Source: Paragorgia papillata
Taxonomy: Eukaryota > Cnidaria > Anthozoa > Scleralcyonacea > Coralliidae
Direction: 5' to 3'
DNA: 64,000 nucleotides
Assembly (NCBI GenBank): GCA_035771165.1
Contig: JAWNZC010000351.1
Coordinates: forward strand, 8,253,501 to 8,317,500
Below the pieces are notes generated by a model. That model was not told where the DNA came from, searched no databases, and saw only the letters and a program-made list of their open reading frames with translations. The position numbers and the translations under genes were made by a program. Of the stretch, positions 63,191-64,000 are shown in pieces. The number at the start of each line of letters is the position of its first letter. Positions within the stretch are counted from its first letter, which is position 1.

Positions 63191-63544
63191 AGAAAAACCA
63201 GTAACGTTGAAACAAAACATTTCAAATAACTGCATTCATTTTAGTAATAGAAGCGGAAATTTGTAATAACATCCTGCATGTTTATTATTCATTGCTTATT
63301 TATTTAAAGAAATAAACAACAATTTAAAGAAATTACAACAATTTCTCGCTCTATTACAATTTGTCGCCCCGCAAACATTCCAGGAACTAATGCTTTAGTT
63401 TTCTTTACTCGACGAAGTTTTCGAAAACATCGCTATACGTTCGCTACGACCGAAAACACAACCTCGTGCCCAGGCTATTTACTCGGCGCTCGCAACTCGC
63501 GGGAGCACCATGCTAGGCAATAACTATATTGCCCCAGAGTCACT

Positions 63545-64000
63545 CACTATCAAGTTCAAGTTCATTTATTAATTTCACACAATACAGATTTAAAAATTAC
63601 ATCGAGTGAATAAGCATTAAAAAAGAGAGAGATTAGAAAGAAAGTTACATATTCAATGGAGGAGTATTATGAAGAAATGAGGTTACCGTCTACTATTAGG
63701 TAAAAAACAACTTGAGTAATTGAGCTTATTGAAAGTTAATTGCTATTTGTAAATGTTGTACAATTTTCTTGAAATTACAAACTACTGTATACGAATCAAA
63801 ACAGAAGGAAAAGGAAATAACTAAAATAAATATAGATAAAACTTATACTTGGTTGGAAATTAGATGGAATTTATACTTCTTTTTAAAGGAACTTGTTTTT
63901 TCTAACTGCTTCAGGCAAATGGGAATGGTTTCCCATAGCACAGAAGTAGTGGCGCAACTAGGCATCTGGGAGCCCGTGGGATTGATTACTTCGGGGGCCC
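63545..64000 (-). mobile_element. LINE 3' end (reverse transcriptase C-terminus)
   Basis: The - strand from the right edge reads APEVINPTGSQMPSC, then TTSVLWETIPICLKQ and SSFKKKYKFHL, then a stop near 63,850, the pattern of a non-LTR reverse-transcriptase ORF end (LWNxIPxxL...SFKxxLK). The 3' region ends at GAACTTGAACTTGA near 63,550. Confidence 0.6.

Overview
The window is metazoan nuclear DNA: small exons with GT-AG splice sites, long AT-rich introns, many transposon remnants, tRNA- and 5S-derived SINEs, and LINE 3' ends. The gene content (Rubicon, an S28 serine carboxypeptidase, short secreted C1q-domain proteins), a retained U12-type intron and the dense MITE content fit a marine invertebrate, most likely an anthozoan cnidarian. 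That placement is inference, not proof.

Region 1 (1-13,530): nine + strand exons encode the C-terminal zinc-binding Rubicon homology domain of a RUBCN-like autophagy regulator. Its introns hold a 1.3-kb 19-bp minisatellite, tRNA-derived SINEs, GACA and CTTT microsatellites, a 5S-derived repeat and several MITEs. One intron is U12-type with an apparent GT-AT boundary.

Region 2 (13,660-49,300): a large direct tandem duplication, copy 1 at about 13.66-25.5 kb and copy 2 at about 30.76-49.3 kb. Each copy carries, on the - strand, a two-exon secreted C1q-domain gene and, downstream of it, one exon matching the last exon (catalytic His) of an S28 peptidase. The copies differ by many transposon insertions, so each gives the empty site for the other. 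The 25.5-30.7 kb spacer holds nested hAT-like elements, a TA-flanked MITE, nested GC-rich inverted-repeat elements and a LINE end.

Region 3 (49,300-64,000): mostly intergenic or intronic, with a decayed RecQ-like helicase fragment, a third relic of the C1q upstream region, repeats, and three - strand S28 exons (59.1-62.3 kb) carrying the catalytic Asp. These join in phase to the terminal exons at 39.4 kb and/or 16.7 kb. The simplest reading is that C1q genes are nested in the last intron of an S28 gene and that the duplication copied both the nested gene and the host's terminal exon. Upstream S28 exons lie beyond the right edge; the RUN-domain half of Rubicon is not seen here.
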